Positions 11,170 through 22,102 are shown, counted from the first letter of the stretch. The stretch: DNA of 64,000 nucleotides from Zygnema cylindricum (GCA_037447655.1 JBBHKE010001840.1:91472-155471); one strand, 5' to 3'. Numbers and translations are program-made. Notes: generated from the sequence alone by a model not told the origin.

Positions 11170-11790
11170 ATGGCCTCAAGCATCACTGCTGAGGCATTAA
11201 CTATTTTAGAGAGGAGCATACAAGACACATATAAGGTCAAAGAACGTTTGTCCATCTTGTCCACCATGCTTCAAGAGTTGGATAGCAACGAAAAAACTAT
11301 AGATCTAACTCCTTCAGTAGTTGCGTTACAAGCATTACAAAACCATCGTAATGCTCTCTCCCTTCAAGCTATTACTATTGAAGAGCGGACTAGCCTCACT
11401 CCTCACATCAGTTTTCTAGATAACAAATTGGGCGTGTTCACTGTTAATGGGTTTGCTCCGACACTTCCTCTCATGGATATAGGCGCAAAGCCAACTATCG
11501 TCGGTTCTGATTTTGCCATCAAAATAGGTCTTAGAGCAGATAAGTTACAACCCACATCCACACGTCTACTGACTTCCGCTGGTACCACAGAGCCAGTCCT
11601 CGGTATTACGATAGAACCACCTATTTTCAGTTTCAAAGTCAATCAACGACAGATTTTGCAGAAATTTATGCTCATGCCTAGGTCACCAAGTGTAGTGACT
11701 ATGAATGCTTGGTTGGTCAAGACGTTTTTTTTTCGAGTTGGGGGGTGGTTGATATGCACGATTAAACATTTTCGTACAGACCTAAAAACT
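11170..11790 (+). pseudogene. Gypsy aspartic protease region (frameshifted)
   Basis: In the 11170-11865 frame, residues around 100-175 match a retropepsin: LPLMDIGAKPTIVGSDFA occupies the position of the catalytic LxDTGA motif, with Ile where Thr or Ser is normal, and later LLTSAGTTEPVLG and a region typical of gypsy proteases. Near 11700 the frame shifts: the expected Y(E)CLVGQDVFFELGGW is read across two frames. Retropepsins cleave the Gag-Pol polyprotein as dimers; the Ile substitution and frameshift suggest loss of activity. Confidence 0.65.
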
Positions 11791-12112
11791 TATCAGAATG
11801 TAAAATTTGCTTACCTCTTATCTCGGCCCGGCAACCCATGCCTACCACGGCCCATTCGGCGCTGATCTTGCCAGCCTATGTCGCAGTTGGCATAGGTGCA
11901 GACATCCTTGAATCCCTAACAGCGGATGAAATCTCACCAGATTCCCGAGTTTACCAGAATTATTTAGTACACCCGGATTTACCATTGACTCTTCAAATTT
12001 TGACCGACTATATAAATTTACTATACCAATTCCTTTATTTAGTATTCCAGATCCACCCTCCATTACGATAAATCTTTCCGGGTTCTTGCCCATTAAATGG
12101 ACACCGGTCAAT

Positions 12113-12905
12113 TTACAACCTCACCAAAACGGTCTCGTCATCTTAGACCTTTTTGCAGGAATAGGGACTTCACTTCTCTCTTGCCTTCGGAACACTCTTC
12201 TAATAAAGCATTACTATTTCCGTAGATATTGACCCCTTGGCTAGACGCGCTCAGTTGCACCAGTGTCAAGTCTTGCACGAACATTATCTTCATCTCTTAC
12301 CCCAGTCTGTGTTTCATGATATGCATTCGGCATTGCCAGAAGATATCTGGATAATACGAAATAATCATTTAATAGAATTGGAACCAATTGATCTCCTCTT
12401 TGCCGGGTGGGAATGTAAAGGTATATCTAGGGCCGAGAAAAGTTTAGGTCTCGCAGATCCGCGTTCTAAGATGTTTTTCGAGGTGGTTCGTCTCATCCAC
12501 TTCTTCCAAAAACTATATCGTCCTTTCGGATACATCCTAGAAAATATCGCAGCTTATAACGATCCCCGACCCACGGTTCTCGCAGATTACAAGCGCATCA
12601 AATCATTAATTGGACCGCCGTTGATTATCGATGCCGCATGCCACAGTTCGCTGGCCCATCGTGTTCGTTCCAAGTGGACTAACCTGGTGGACATGGGTCG
12701 GCTACGAGAGGCTAACCTCGCTACCCGACCACCTAACCTTTCTATTTAGGATGCACTTCTTCCATTTCATAAAGTCCACACGTGTATACAGACAGACTAT
12801 CCTCCTGCATTTGGTCTTAACATCTCGGGCCAACCACTACGTGCAGTGCCTACACTAGTTGCATATCCACTCTCTCAGGCATACTCACATAATGGACCAA
12901 GCATG
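12113..12905 (+). pseudogene. Cytosine-5 DNA methyltransferase domain inside the retroelement
   Basis: The conserved C5-methyltransferase motifs appear in order. Motif I, AdoMet-binding DLFAGIG, is at 12146-12166. Motif II-like VDIDPLARRA is near 12222-12250, reached by a frameshift. Motif IV is FAGWECKGISRA with the catalytic Cys codon at 12414-12416. Motif VI is LENI at about 12537-12548. Motif VIII-like is AHRVRSKWTNL near 12652-12685. A motif IX/X-like PTLVAYP lies near 12846 in another frame. Such enzymes methylate C5 of cytosine in DNA using AdoMet. The domain sits between protease and RT, so it was part of the element's polyprotein or a neighbouring frame. At least two frame changes make it inactive now. 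The methyltransferase call is firm; the subfamily is not determined. Confidence 0.85.
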
Positions 12906-13384
12906 CTTCAGAATACTCATACAAGCAGCTTAGAAGAACCTACTACTGCAAACGAGAACATCTTTTACATTTCATTCCAAGCACTACTGCCGCTCCAGGA
13001 CTCACCAAGCCGCAGCGTTCCATCTTACTTTGTCAAGTCATGGACCCCCAATCATTGTCATTCGTCTTGGGCATGGGGTTTGCAGCTGGCCGATACGCAC
13101 AGAACAATCCTTCTCAATCAGCTGGGGGGGGGGCATACACCATTTAAAAATACAACATGCAAGTCCTCACCTTCTGTTCGGGGTACAACTTTTAAGCTCG
13201 ATCTTTTTCCTTTTCCCGCTAAGTCTGACACAGATCACGCAGTAAATTGTTTGCACCAGCTTCCTGTCGAGTATGAGTTGGGCCACTCCTTGATAGCATA
13301 TGAACAGCTTGCATTTGCACAAGCCATGGAAGCCATGACCATTAACACGCCTGAAAAACCGACATGGAAATTCGGAACTGGACT

Positions 13385-14284
13385 AAAGAAACTGAACACG
13401 AACTGTTAAATGAAGTCATAAACCGAAACGTAGACGCATTTGCTTTCTCCATGAAAGACTTAGGCTGACACACCACTTACAAAATGTCTATTGACCTGGA
13501 AGATGACAGACCAATATTTAAGCCCAACCATCGTCTATCCGAAACTGAATGGGAATCTTTAGATAAACAATGCGCAGAGTTAGAAGAGACAGGTTTGATT
13601 TATAGGTCCGATTCAACCTTTGCGGCGCCCACCGTCATGCCTCGTAAAAAAGACGCGGATGGGAATTTTACAGAACGTCGCATGTGTGGGGACTATAGAG
13701 AACTGAATGCACGCACAATCCAAGACCGACATCCAATGCCGTTGGCTAAGGACATTTTTGATCATGTTGGAGGAGCTATATATTTCAGCATCCTAGATAC
13801 GCGACAAGGATTTAATCAGATCGAAATAGAGGAGAAAGATTGACACAAGACTGCATTTTGGGGTAGTGACGGACGTTGGGAATGGGCGGTTCTGCCATTT
13901 GGACTGAAAAATGCACTGGCAGTATTCCAGAAAGTCATGGACTCGGTCTTGGGGGGATGTAAGTTTGCCCGACGCTATATCGACGATCTAATCATCGCTT
14001 CAGCCTCTATAGAGGAACATGCGGTGCATATAGAGTGGGTATTGAAGGAATTAAAAAAGGTAGGACTCAAATGTCATCCTACCAAATGCACTTTCAGGGT
14101 CGAAAGTGTACCCTATCTTGGGCACTTTATTTCATCCGAGGGAATTACTCCGTTAGAAGTCAAAGTGGAGGCAATCAGTAAACTCCCGGCCCCAACAGAT
14201 TTGACTAGCCTACGTGCATTCCTGGGCGAGCAAATTATTACCGACGGTTTGTTCCTAGTTTCAGCACACTTGCATCTCTATTGA
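13385..14284 (+). pseudogene. Gypsy reverse transcriptase
   Basis: Typical Ty3/gypsy RT: an N-terminal RPIFKPNHRLS, RRMCGDYRELN, catalytic FSILDTRQGFNQI, AVLPFGLKNA, then YIDD at 13976-13987 with both catalytic Asp codons, and YLGHFISSEGI. Two in-frame TGA stops occur at 13466-13468 (after MKDLG) and 13841-13843 (EEKD*HKTAF, where gypsy RTs normally have Trp). A frameshift near 14225 separates LRAFLG from the thumb (YYRRFVPSFSTLASLL). RT copies element RNA to DNA; this copy cannot make a full protein. Confidence 0.9.
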
Positions 14285-14775
14285 ATGAACTCTTGAAGAA
14301 GTCGGTTCCGTTCACGTGGGGACCCTCCTATATCAAGGCCTTTCAGGGATTAAAGGACGCACTGTCCACCGCTCCTATTTTTTGTCCCCCAAATCATAAG
14401 TTGCCATTTTGCCTACAAACGGACTTTGGTAAGCCCGGTATTGCAGCCATCTTAACTCAGCGTGAACTCACAGGTGAGGAATATGTGGTGGCTTATGCCT
14501 GTCGGAGCAACAATCAAGCGAAGTCAAATTACAGTAGTTATGAAGGGGGAATGCCTTGCCGTAGTTTGGGTTATTGTGCATTTCAGACATTATCTATATG
14601 GCAAGCCTTTTACCCTTCTTACTGACCATCAACCACTGCATTGGCTCATGACCAATGACAAGCTATCCGGCAAATTAGCCCGTAGGGCTCTTATTTTACA
14701 GGAATATGACATGGAAATAATCCATCGACCCGAGCTCCTCAGTTTCAATGTCGACAACCTCTCCAGGAACCCTTT
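14281..14775 (+). pseudogene. Gypsy RNase H
   Basis: Continues from RT in the 14281 frame (FTWG, FCLQTDFGKPGIAAILTQ), then shifts near 14545 into the frame ECLAVVWVIVHFRHYLYGK, LLTDHQPLHWLM. The acidic residues of an RNase H active site (D in QTDFG, E in GECLAV, D in LLTDHQ) are all present but across the frameshift. It would degrade RNA in RNA-DNA hybrids. It ends before the connection HRPELLSFNVDNLSRNP. Confidence 0.85.
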
Positions 14776-14929
14776 GCCCCACTTCAATGATAACGGTGTA
14801 CGACAGGATTTTAATGACGTATCAGTTGCCTCCTTATCAGCCGGAGCACATTTGATTTACAGTTTTGCCGCACCGACAAACCACAAAACCGAACACGATC
14901 CATGGCGGGACAGTGCTTTAATTCTTTTT

Positions 14930-15800
14930 CTATCTACTCAGTCTTTTCGGGCGGGCACCCCACCAATGGAAGAGGAGCGTGTTCGTAAGAGAGTCCAAAG
15001 TTATTTATGGATAGGGGGCTCACTTATTCGTCTTCTCTCAGATGGAAGTCACCGGCATGTCCCACGACCGACGGAACGACTATCACTTATAAACCAAATT
15101 CATACTGACCTTGGACACAATGGCACCAAACGGACTTTGAGTTTGGTACAGGTACGGTATTGGTGGTCCGGCATGCAGGTTGATGTGGCGGCTGTGTTGC
15201 AGGAATGCAACACATGTGACCGACTACGAACTTCATTTTCTAACCGACATACCTCCCTTCAGCCCTTGCCAATTTGAGGTTTCTTTTATAGGTGGTCGTG
15301 TGATCTTGCAGGTCCCTCCATTTCGGAAAACAAAGATCATGCGTAATGATCGAAATTTCAGTAATGGGTGGAAGTTGTGACCTGAAAACCGCCAGACTTA
15401 CAATCGTCTCTTCAGCAGAACACGTGTTCCGCCGCTCCCAATTAAGTTCCGTGAAGAATTTCAGGAGATGCATGACGTGGTGTTAATCGATCACCGGGGG
15501 ACGAGTTGGGATCATCCTCAAGCAGAAGGTTTGGCAGAGAGAGCTGTACAAACCTTTAAGCGTGCTTTGCGTAAACATTGCTTAAAAAAACAGATTACGG
15601 TGTGGGATGAATCATTGGGATATATCGTCATGGGTTATCGCATGTCTGTACAAGCCAGTGTGGCAAATTTCAGCCCCTATTATGTGTTGTTTGGCCGAAA
15701 ACCACTACTAGGTAGGAATGTACAAAAAGCCGCGAGCTTACCTCTACCTCTTATGTCTGATTCTTTGTTTTTGGAAGAACTAACTAACCGAGCATTTCTT
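14930..15800 (+). pseudogene. Gypsy integrase with core deletion
   Basis: The HHCC zinc domain is present (IHTDLGHNGTK ... ECNTC, about 15098-15215). The first catalytic Asp is recognisable as WSCDLAGP at about 15293-15313. The segment that should carry the second Asp (TDNG motif) is missing or scrambled between 15320 and 15465. The third acidic residue survives in HPQAEGLAERAVQ (about 15513-15551), followed by a normal-looking TFKRALRKH helix. Integrases join element DNA to the host; this one is inactive. Confidence 0.85.
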
Positions 15801-16322
15801 TTCGCTAGAGAAATGCCCATGGCTTTTGAAAACTTGCAGATTGCCCAACATCACGACTCTTTACGGTTTGCAACAACTCGCAGTGGCAGTTATCGGCCAA
15901 AACAAAAACCCTTCCAAGTGGAGGACTATGATTATTTGCGACGACAAACTTTTGATACACCCGACACGGATGTTTCAGCTCACATCTTGAGGATAACAAA
16001 AATCGACCCGAATGGATTATTAAGCCTACAAGGGGCCGACATGCGAACTTTGCGAGAGCATTCGAAAAATTGTGCCCCCTGCTATCTTCCCGATCTTTCC
16101 CACAGCTTAGACCCGTGGCGGATGCCGATTACCGAGGCCACTGAGTGCCACTTATGCCGGCGATCTAATGAAGAAACAACAATGCTCCTCTGTGACTATT
16201 GCAATCTAGGATTCCATATAGAGTGTTTGGTTCCACCTCTACACACTATCCCGGCTGGACAGTGGTTTTGCCACGGGTGTCACTACCTACCGGCTGTCCT
16301 TACCAGCTCCCGCGCAGGCTAA
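15468..16322 (+). CDS. Integrase C-terminus fused to a PHD finger
   Basis: A 284-codon open frame starting inside the integrase core (LIDHRGTSWDHPQAEGLAER) and running through the integrase C-terminal region to a complete C4HC3 PHD finger at about 16137-16290: ECHLCRRSNEE, LLCDYCNLGFHIEC, WFCHGC. All eight zinc ligands are visible. PHD fingers read histone H3 tails, so by analogy with the chromodomain of chromoviruses this one may steer integration to particular chromatin; that role is inference. The frame ends just before the polypurine tract. Confidence 0.8.
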   Translation: MHDVVLIDHRGTSWDHPQAEGLAERAVQTFKRALRKHCLKKQITVWDESLGYIVMGYRMSVQASVANFSPYYVLFGRKPLLGRNVQKAASLPLPLMSDSLFLEELTNRAFLFAREMPMAFENLQIAQHHDSLRFATTRSGSYRPKQKPFQVEDYDYLRRQTFDTPDTDVSAHILRITKIDPNGLLSLQGADMRTLREHSKNCAPCYLPDLSHSLDPWRMPITEATECHLCRRSNEETTMLLCDYCNLGFHIECLVPPLHTIPAGQWFCHGCHYLPAVLTSSRAG

Positions 16323-16328
16323 GGAACT

Positions 16329-16339
16329 AGGGGGGGGAA
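16329..16339 (+). other. Polypurine tract candidate
   Basis: AGGGGGGGGAA lies 8 bp after the PHD-frame stop. This is the expected place and composition of the plus-strand primer of an LTR element, usually immediately before the 3' LTR. The LTR-like repeat itself starts only at 16582. Confidence 0.6.
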
Positions 16340-16581
16340 TTCCATCCTTACTTACTTCATCTTGATTTTACTTTTATTTTCTTGCTAGGTCCATGTGATT
16401 GGAATAATTTGTTTTTCTGGGCAGATTCATTTATTATTTCTTGCGTTATATGTGCTTTGTACTCCGATAGTGGTCAAAAATACTGTACATATGTAATGGT
16501 CATTCAATTGCTTGTGTTTATCGGCGACCCACACTGGACATGATGCATGCCATTCACGGTTGTACTTCCATGCACGACAGT
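16338..16581 (+). repeat. ~245-bp direct repeat, first copy
   Basis: From AATTCCATCCTTACTTAC to CATTCACGGTTGTAC. It is repeated with modest divergence at 17524-17766. The first copy directly follows the polypurine tract, the second follows unrelated DNA. Confidence 0.85.
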
Positions 16582-17067
16582 TGTCATGCCGTAAGACGTC
16601 AGCAGGTATTATGATTTAATTGTGTACTAATTGATTTTTTCGTGACGTGACTGGTTCATATCCGAGAGTACAACTAGAGATTCGTACGGGACTAAGGTCG
16701 CAATATACTCTCGTACGGCACCACGGGAACAGGATGTGAAATCAGCGTGGAACTAGACCATAGTACGGCAACCAACGTCAAGAATTCAAACGGCTACAAA
16801 CTTGACAGGTGTCTGAAGTCATAAACCCTTCGAGGTTCATGCATCATATTTGCTTAGCTCAAGGAGGGTTTTCATCCTCGAGGTGTTGATGTAAGGCAGT
16901 CCGAGGCGGCCATGCAGCGGTCGTCTCTTAAAACTGGCAGCGTTTTAACATAGAAACCTGCCTGCTCAGAGACATGTAGGAATTAGTGTAGCCATACGGA
17001 TTAGTGAAAGCATAGGATAAATGCCATTTGGCGAGATAGTAACATTTGCAAATTAATTACGGGAATC
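16582..17067 (+). repeat. LTR-like direct repeat, right copy
   Basis: Starts TGTCATGCCGTAAGACGTCA like the copy at 5384, with about 90% identity by eye. After about 17067 no further similarity to the left copy is seen. Confidence 0.55.
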
Positions 17068-17523
17068 CAATATTGGAAGGTTGTCGTGTTCTGACAAGCA
17101 TTATTTATCGGGATTTGTCAAACCCCTATCGTTAGGGTTTCATCTAAATATTTAGCGACCAACTAGTTTTTGAGTTAGGGTTTTTCCTTTTTCAGACCCA
17201 TAGTTTCATGCTAGTAATTGTCTCTAAGTTTTTCCTTCTCTTTGTACTAAGACCTTACCTAATCTACCGGCGCAAGCCAACCTGCAAGGTTTCCCTCCAA
17301 ACTATCTTCTACATGATGTGATTTGTGAATTATGTATGTGGACTTGGTGTTTTCTTGCTGTCTGGACGCTGATCGTACGGGCCGGTACTCACCTTGTCTG
17401 GCCTTGGAGGAATACTAGTTATCTCGGCTCTTTCATCCGGCTAAGGAAGGGTTTTTACTAGCTGATTGGACTGTTGTAGGGAATATTGATGACTTCAGGG
17501 CCTAGTGGTTACTGTCGCAAATG
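17068..17523. other. No gene seen
   Basis: About 455 bp between two repeats, without a recognised feature. Confidence 0.4.
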
Positions 17524-17766
17524 AATTCCATCCTTACTTACCTGATCTTGCTTTGTCTTTTATTTTCTTGCTAGGTCCATGTGTTTGGAAAAATTTGTTT
17601 TTCGGGCGGATTCATTTATTGTTTCTTGCGTTATATATGCTTTGTACTCCGATTGTGGTCACAAATACTGTACATATGTAATGGTCATTCATTTTCCTTG
17701 TGTTTATCGGCGACCCAAATTGGACGTGATGCATGCCATTCACGGTTGTACTGCCATGCACCTTAA
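17524..17766 (+). repeat. ~245-bp direct repeat, second copy
   Basis: Parallel to 16338-16581. It may belong to a second truncated element or to a longer LTR. Downstream it changes to TTCACCCTATGGGCGAAC, resembling the GGGTGA element ends. Confidence 0.8.
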
Positions 17767-17794
17767 ATGGTTCACCCTATGGGCGAACTTCCAT

Positions 17795-17975
17795 TAGGCA
17801 TTCCAGTAATTGTATGAATACGTTTACCGAAGGGCGTGCCTTCCATTGGGTCGCGTCAATAAACCACTTTTTATTTGCGTGGCTCATTCGGGTTGGTAAC
17901 ACATAGGTTAATATTCGATGCTTAAAATCTTGAAAGAATCTTCGAATGCAAAGTCCAAACTCCAAACGCAATATC
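17795..17975. repeat. Dispersed repeat
   Basis: Present as reverse complement at about 43300-43450 and 59303-59453. Landmarks are AACCACTTTTT and CGATGCTTAAAATCTTGAA. Confidence 0.8.
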
Positions 17976-18103
17976 AGTACCAGGCGGAGGTAATATCTGT
18001 ACCAGAAGGTTGTAATATCTGTACCAGCGGAGGTAATATCTGTACTAGGAGGTGGTAATATCTGTACTAGCGGAGGTAATATCTGTACCACCGAAGGTAA
18101 TTA
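17975..18103. repeat. ~24-bp tandem repeat
   Basis: About five units of GGAGGTAATATCTGTACCAG with small changes. The same array appears inverted and degenerate at 43155-43285 and 59158-59288, each time beside the repeat at 17795. Confidence 0.85.
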
Positions 18104-19272
18104 ATGACTCGTACAGAGGGCATTATAATGTACTATCCAAAATTACTTAATTTATGTCTCACTAAAGTACAATACAGTAATGTACTGTACTGTTGTTTCT
18201 AATGTGTAATAAATATAGCTTATTCGTACTAAACGGAATATATTTGTACTGCATGTGTACTTTAGATGTACTCCCTGGTCACATGCCTAGATATTGTTCA
18301 AATGACAAGAAATTTATTTTTCGCTTTGTTCAGGGTCTTTTTGCATGTGCTAAAGTTACAGTTATTTTATGTCGTTTTCCTCCATAACTTAGAAAAAAAC
18401 GAGAAAATCGGCAGTCGTACACAAAAATAGAAATTACCACCGTACAAGTTGCATTACCTTGGAACTTTTAATGTACAGTAGTTTGTCGTCTAGCGTGATA
18501 CAATTTGTCATTTAGCGCATTTGGACCCACTTTCGCGTCCTTTCAACACATCCTCAAACTTTACATCAAATCACCTCGTGAGGTGATTTGAAATAAAGTC
18601 CAATAAGGTGAGCGAATAGGCAGACACTGTCGCACGTGTCTGAAGTTTTTTACAATTTTTGTGCACGGAGAGCCAATAAAAAAATACCCCACGTTTCCAG
18701 CGTGTGCGTAATGTTTTGCGTGCGCTGATCCGTACAGTGGCCGCCTTTCTCAAAAACACGTGTCTTCACATATACGACGTATGAAAAATATTGGTGACCT
18801 GTCGGCAAGTGGGAAGACGATAAACGAAACCGCAAATTCTATGCGACAGGGAAAGGTATTTTAGGGTTTCGACATGTCGACAATGTGGTGTACGGACATT
18901 ACGAAGTCACAAAAATTGTACAGGGTGCGGAGAAACGCCTCAAATTGAAGGCGAGTGGAAGTTTCGCCCTCATTTTATGTACCACTTCATCTGTCATAAT
19001 TTTTCGTACACGTCTTTTTTAAGTGACAAGTTATTTGCGTTTACATTCGAATGCTCTGAAAGTTGTACGGAGAATCTTCGCAAAAAAACAAAGTAACAAG
19101 ACTAAGTTTCGGTTACATGCGAAAATACCCTGAAATTTATTTTTTCGCTTTGTTCCATAGTTCAAAAGTAGGTGACCGTACGCCCATACAATATGCCTAT
19201 TGTATGCAAAACATACAATATGGCCTTAAGACCCATATTGTATTGGCCGAAAAATGAAATAAAATAGTAACA
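18104..19272. other. Intergenic repeats, no gene seen
   Basis: Contains a perfect 12-bp hairpin TCAAATCACCTC/GAGGTGATTTGA at 18566-18591, and an inverted pair CATACAATATG... near 19180-19245 that recurs at 62148-62241 and, inverted, at about 58325-58405. Confidence 0.5.
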
Positions 19273-19384
19273 AGGTTGAGTTGCACATGGATTGATAGAG
19301 AATTAAACGTCATGTCTAAATTTGAAAAAAAAATCGGATAAAAAAATCTTTTTCTGTGAGTTTTGAGCGACTTTTTATTTAAAC

Positions 19385-19560
19385 CGTCAGATTCGGATGA
19401 TCTGACGCTCGTTGATGAAAGTAACGATCTAAGAAGATCACATGAAAAGCCCATAGCACAACTTACGATAGGACTATCGTCAAATTCGGACGATCGGACG
19501 CTCGCTGATGAAAGTAGCGATCTAAGAAGATCACATGGAAAACCCGTAACACAACTTACG
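19385..19560. repeat. 94-bp tandem repeat, second locus
   Basis: Two units with the same period as 113-297; units start at 19385 and 19479. Confidence 0.8.
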
Positions 19561-19599
19561 CTAAAGGCAACGCCTACATTTGAACTATGCTATGTTCAG

Positions 19600-20021
19600 T
19601 ACTTCAGTTCGTCAAAATATAATTGGCACTTTGCTCAAATAACCGGGCAGGAGGAAATGTTTATGAACCGCCATCTGCGGTTCAAATACTGTAATTGTTA
19701 CGGTACCGTACGGCAGCTAGACTGATTTTGTCCCTCTGGACCTTTACGGTTAATCTATAAATACATGTGTAAAACGACAAAACGGCAAATTTGAGCACAT
19801 GGAGAGACCCTGTGAAACGACAAAATGAAGTTGCGTATTTTCAGGCGACGTGGACAATTCTAAGGAAGTCCTGCGCTTACGACAACGAAAAAACGACCTG
19901 CATATTCTCAAGCCACGTGGACCATTGTCAGGAACTGCCGTAGTCCCGTGTGGATAATACCTCCCCTTCATGAAAGCTTACATTTGAGCCGTCGAGCATT
20001 TTTTTTTTTAAGTTTACTGCA
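19600..20021 (+). promoter_or_regulatory. Promoter and 5' UTR of gene A
   Basis: About 400 bp conserved with the 5' regions of genes B, C and D. It holds a GAACCGC/GCGGTTC palindrome at 19664-19684 and a TATA-like TATAAATA at 19756-19763, 266 bp before the ATG. The conservation of both at matching distances in four copies supports a core promoter; the transcription start is not visible. Confidence 0.65.
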
Positions 20022-21736
20022 ATGATGGCCATGCGATGGTTGCAAATCACTCTATTTTTCGCCCTTTTATACAAAATTTCAGCTGCAGGTGAGTGAAGAT
20101 GGCGGCTTTTTTGGCTAAAAGCTTTCACTGCTTTGATTTTTCTTTTAATCTTTGACCCCGCTTTATTTTATTTCGCGTTTTCTGCTTCAGTCGAAAATGC
20201 TGTTTTTTTTGTTTTTTTTTGTTTGGTTCACGTAACATTCTTTTTTTTCATCGGCATGCTCCTTTCTTTTTATCTGAAAGGGAAACTGCTGTTTTTTCTT
20301 TTGCATAATCATCAATATCCGTACAATATGCTGTACGGTCGTATGCCCGCCAGTTCCAAGTAAGATCTGCTACTTCTTCATTTTTTATTTATCTTGTTTC
20401 TTTTTATTTTTAATTATCATATTTGCAATATTGCATTGTACAAACACGATAAAGAATGTGAATGTGCAATTTTCTGGCCAATGTCCATATTATAAATTAA
20501 TATTGTTATATTAATATTTAATATTTCCAATGCGCAATGTGCAATATGCAACATGCCATGCGCAGCGTGACAAGATGTCCCGCTTTACGGAGTCCTACAT
20601 GGAAATGGCGATTTTTCATCGGACAATGTTCAATGTCTGTGCGATGTTTCTGTTAGGGTTTCAATGTGTAAATCTAGGTCCACTTACGTTTGGGTTCAGT
20701 TAATGGTTTAGATATTATTTCATTCAGTTACTGATTTCGTTCCAGTTTCATTCTCTATTGTTACATCTACGGTCCTGTACGGTCATGTACGGTCCTGTAC
20801 GGTCCCTGAAGTTATTTAGTGCGTCGCACTTTTGCATCACGCACATTCCATGTGCACTACAGTTCTATGACGATTTTTCATTGGACAATGTTCAATGGCG
20901 GTGCGAGTTTTTGACGCTGTTCACATTTCCAAGCGCCCCGTCGATCCAAATTCATACTCGCACTTTTCCAATGGACAATGTTCGATCATTTGATGCATTT
21001 TTTAAAACCCTCTTTGTTTGAATCTTTTCATTGCCGTCTTTTTTCCTGCGATGTTTGATATTTAGGTTGGAGTTTGACAATTTTGCAATAGTAATACCCT
21101 GATTCTATATTTCTGCATTGTACTCTATGACGTCGAATGTCTATGTTGCATTTCTATGCTTCCTAGAATTTTCATGTTTGCTACTTCACGTTATCATTTA
21201 ACAACTTACTTTGGTTAATGCGAGCTTCGCATTGTGAAATATTTTTATCTATTGTTTACTTTCACATATCTATGCTTCATACTATATGGTGTTTAAACTT
21301 TTGGGCGGTGGATCAGTTTCATAAGATACAAATGGAAGGCATAAACCAATATTGAGTCCAATATCTAATTTCCCAATGTATGATGCTTAAAAAATCCATG
21401 GTTGAAAAATGTCCAACATTAATGTCATTCCACACTAAATTTGGTGAATTACCTTTTTGTGCAAAGCATAAGGTAAAACACAACTTTTTCGAAGTAAGGT
21501 TTTACCAAAAATCATGCAATTTTGCATAATAAACAGCTACTATGTTTCCCTTCATTCGTCACTTACCTTAACAATTCTTTTGACTTTTTATGTGCTAACC
21601 GGAAAAGTTTTTTATTTTTTTGTTTTCTTGATTGTTTTTCACTACCAATCTGATCTACTGGAAGCTGTTTCTTGTCATCAAAATTGTAACAGCGTTCTAT
21701 TGACAAGTTCAAAAACTGAATTTTTAGTCACTTTGA

Positions 21737-21792
<56 letters not shown>

Positions 21793-22062
21793 TGAAAACC
21801 CTTCTCTTATGATCTCTTATAATAATCTAATTGTGATCGCTACTAGGGTAAAAAGAATAAACAGGTGGGGGTTTGATTTGATGTTTTGAATTCTTATTGA
21901 AGTACGTGTGACCTGGACACTCCGATTTCTTACGTAATTAGTGTTAACAAAAAAATTTACTATTAAATTTTACTATTATTGATGCTATTTCTGTGCCAAA
22001 GTGCTGTACTGCTGTCAACACTTGAAGCAATTCGAGGTGTACACTTTTTCATGTTCGAAAAC

Positions 22063-22102
<40 letters not shown>

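Larger units (their letters stand above)
5384..17067 (+). mobile_element. Decayed Ty3/gypsy retroelement encoding a DNA methyltransferase and PHD finger
   Basis: Order on the + strand: LTR-like repeat, copia-like insertion, Gag (9685), protease, C5-methyltransferase, RT, RNase H, integrase, PHD finger, polypurine tract (16329-16339), ~245-bp repeat, LTR-like repeat. RT before integrase places it in Ty3/gypsy. Frameshifts, two stop codons in or before RT and a deletion in the integrase core show it is dead. The outer limits depend on the LTR-like repeats and are uncertain; 8564-16339 is the firmer internal part. Confidence 0.75.
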
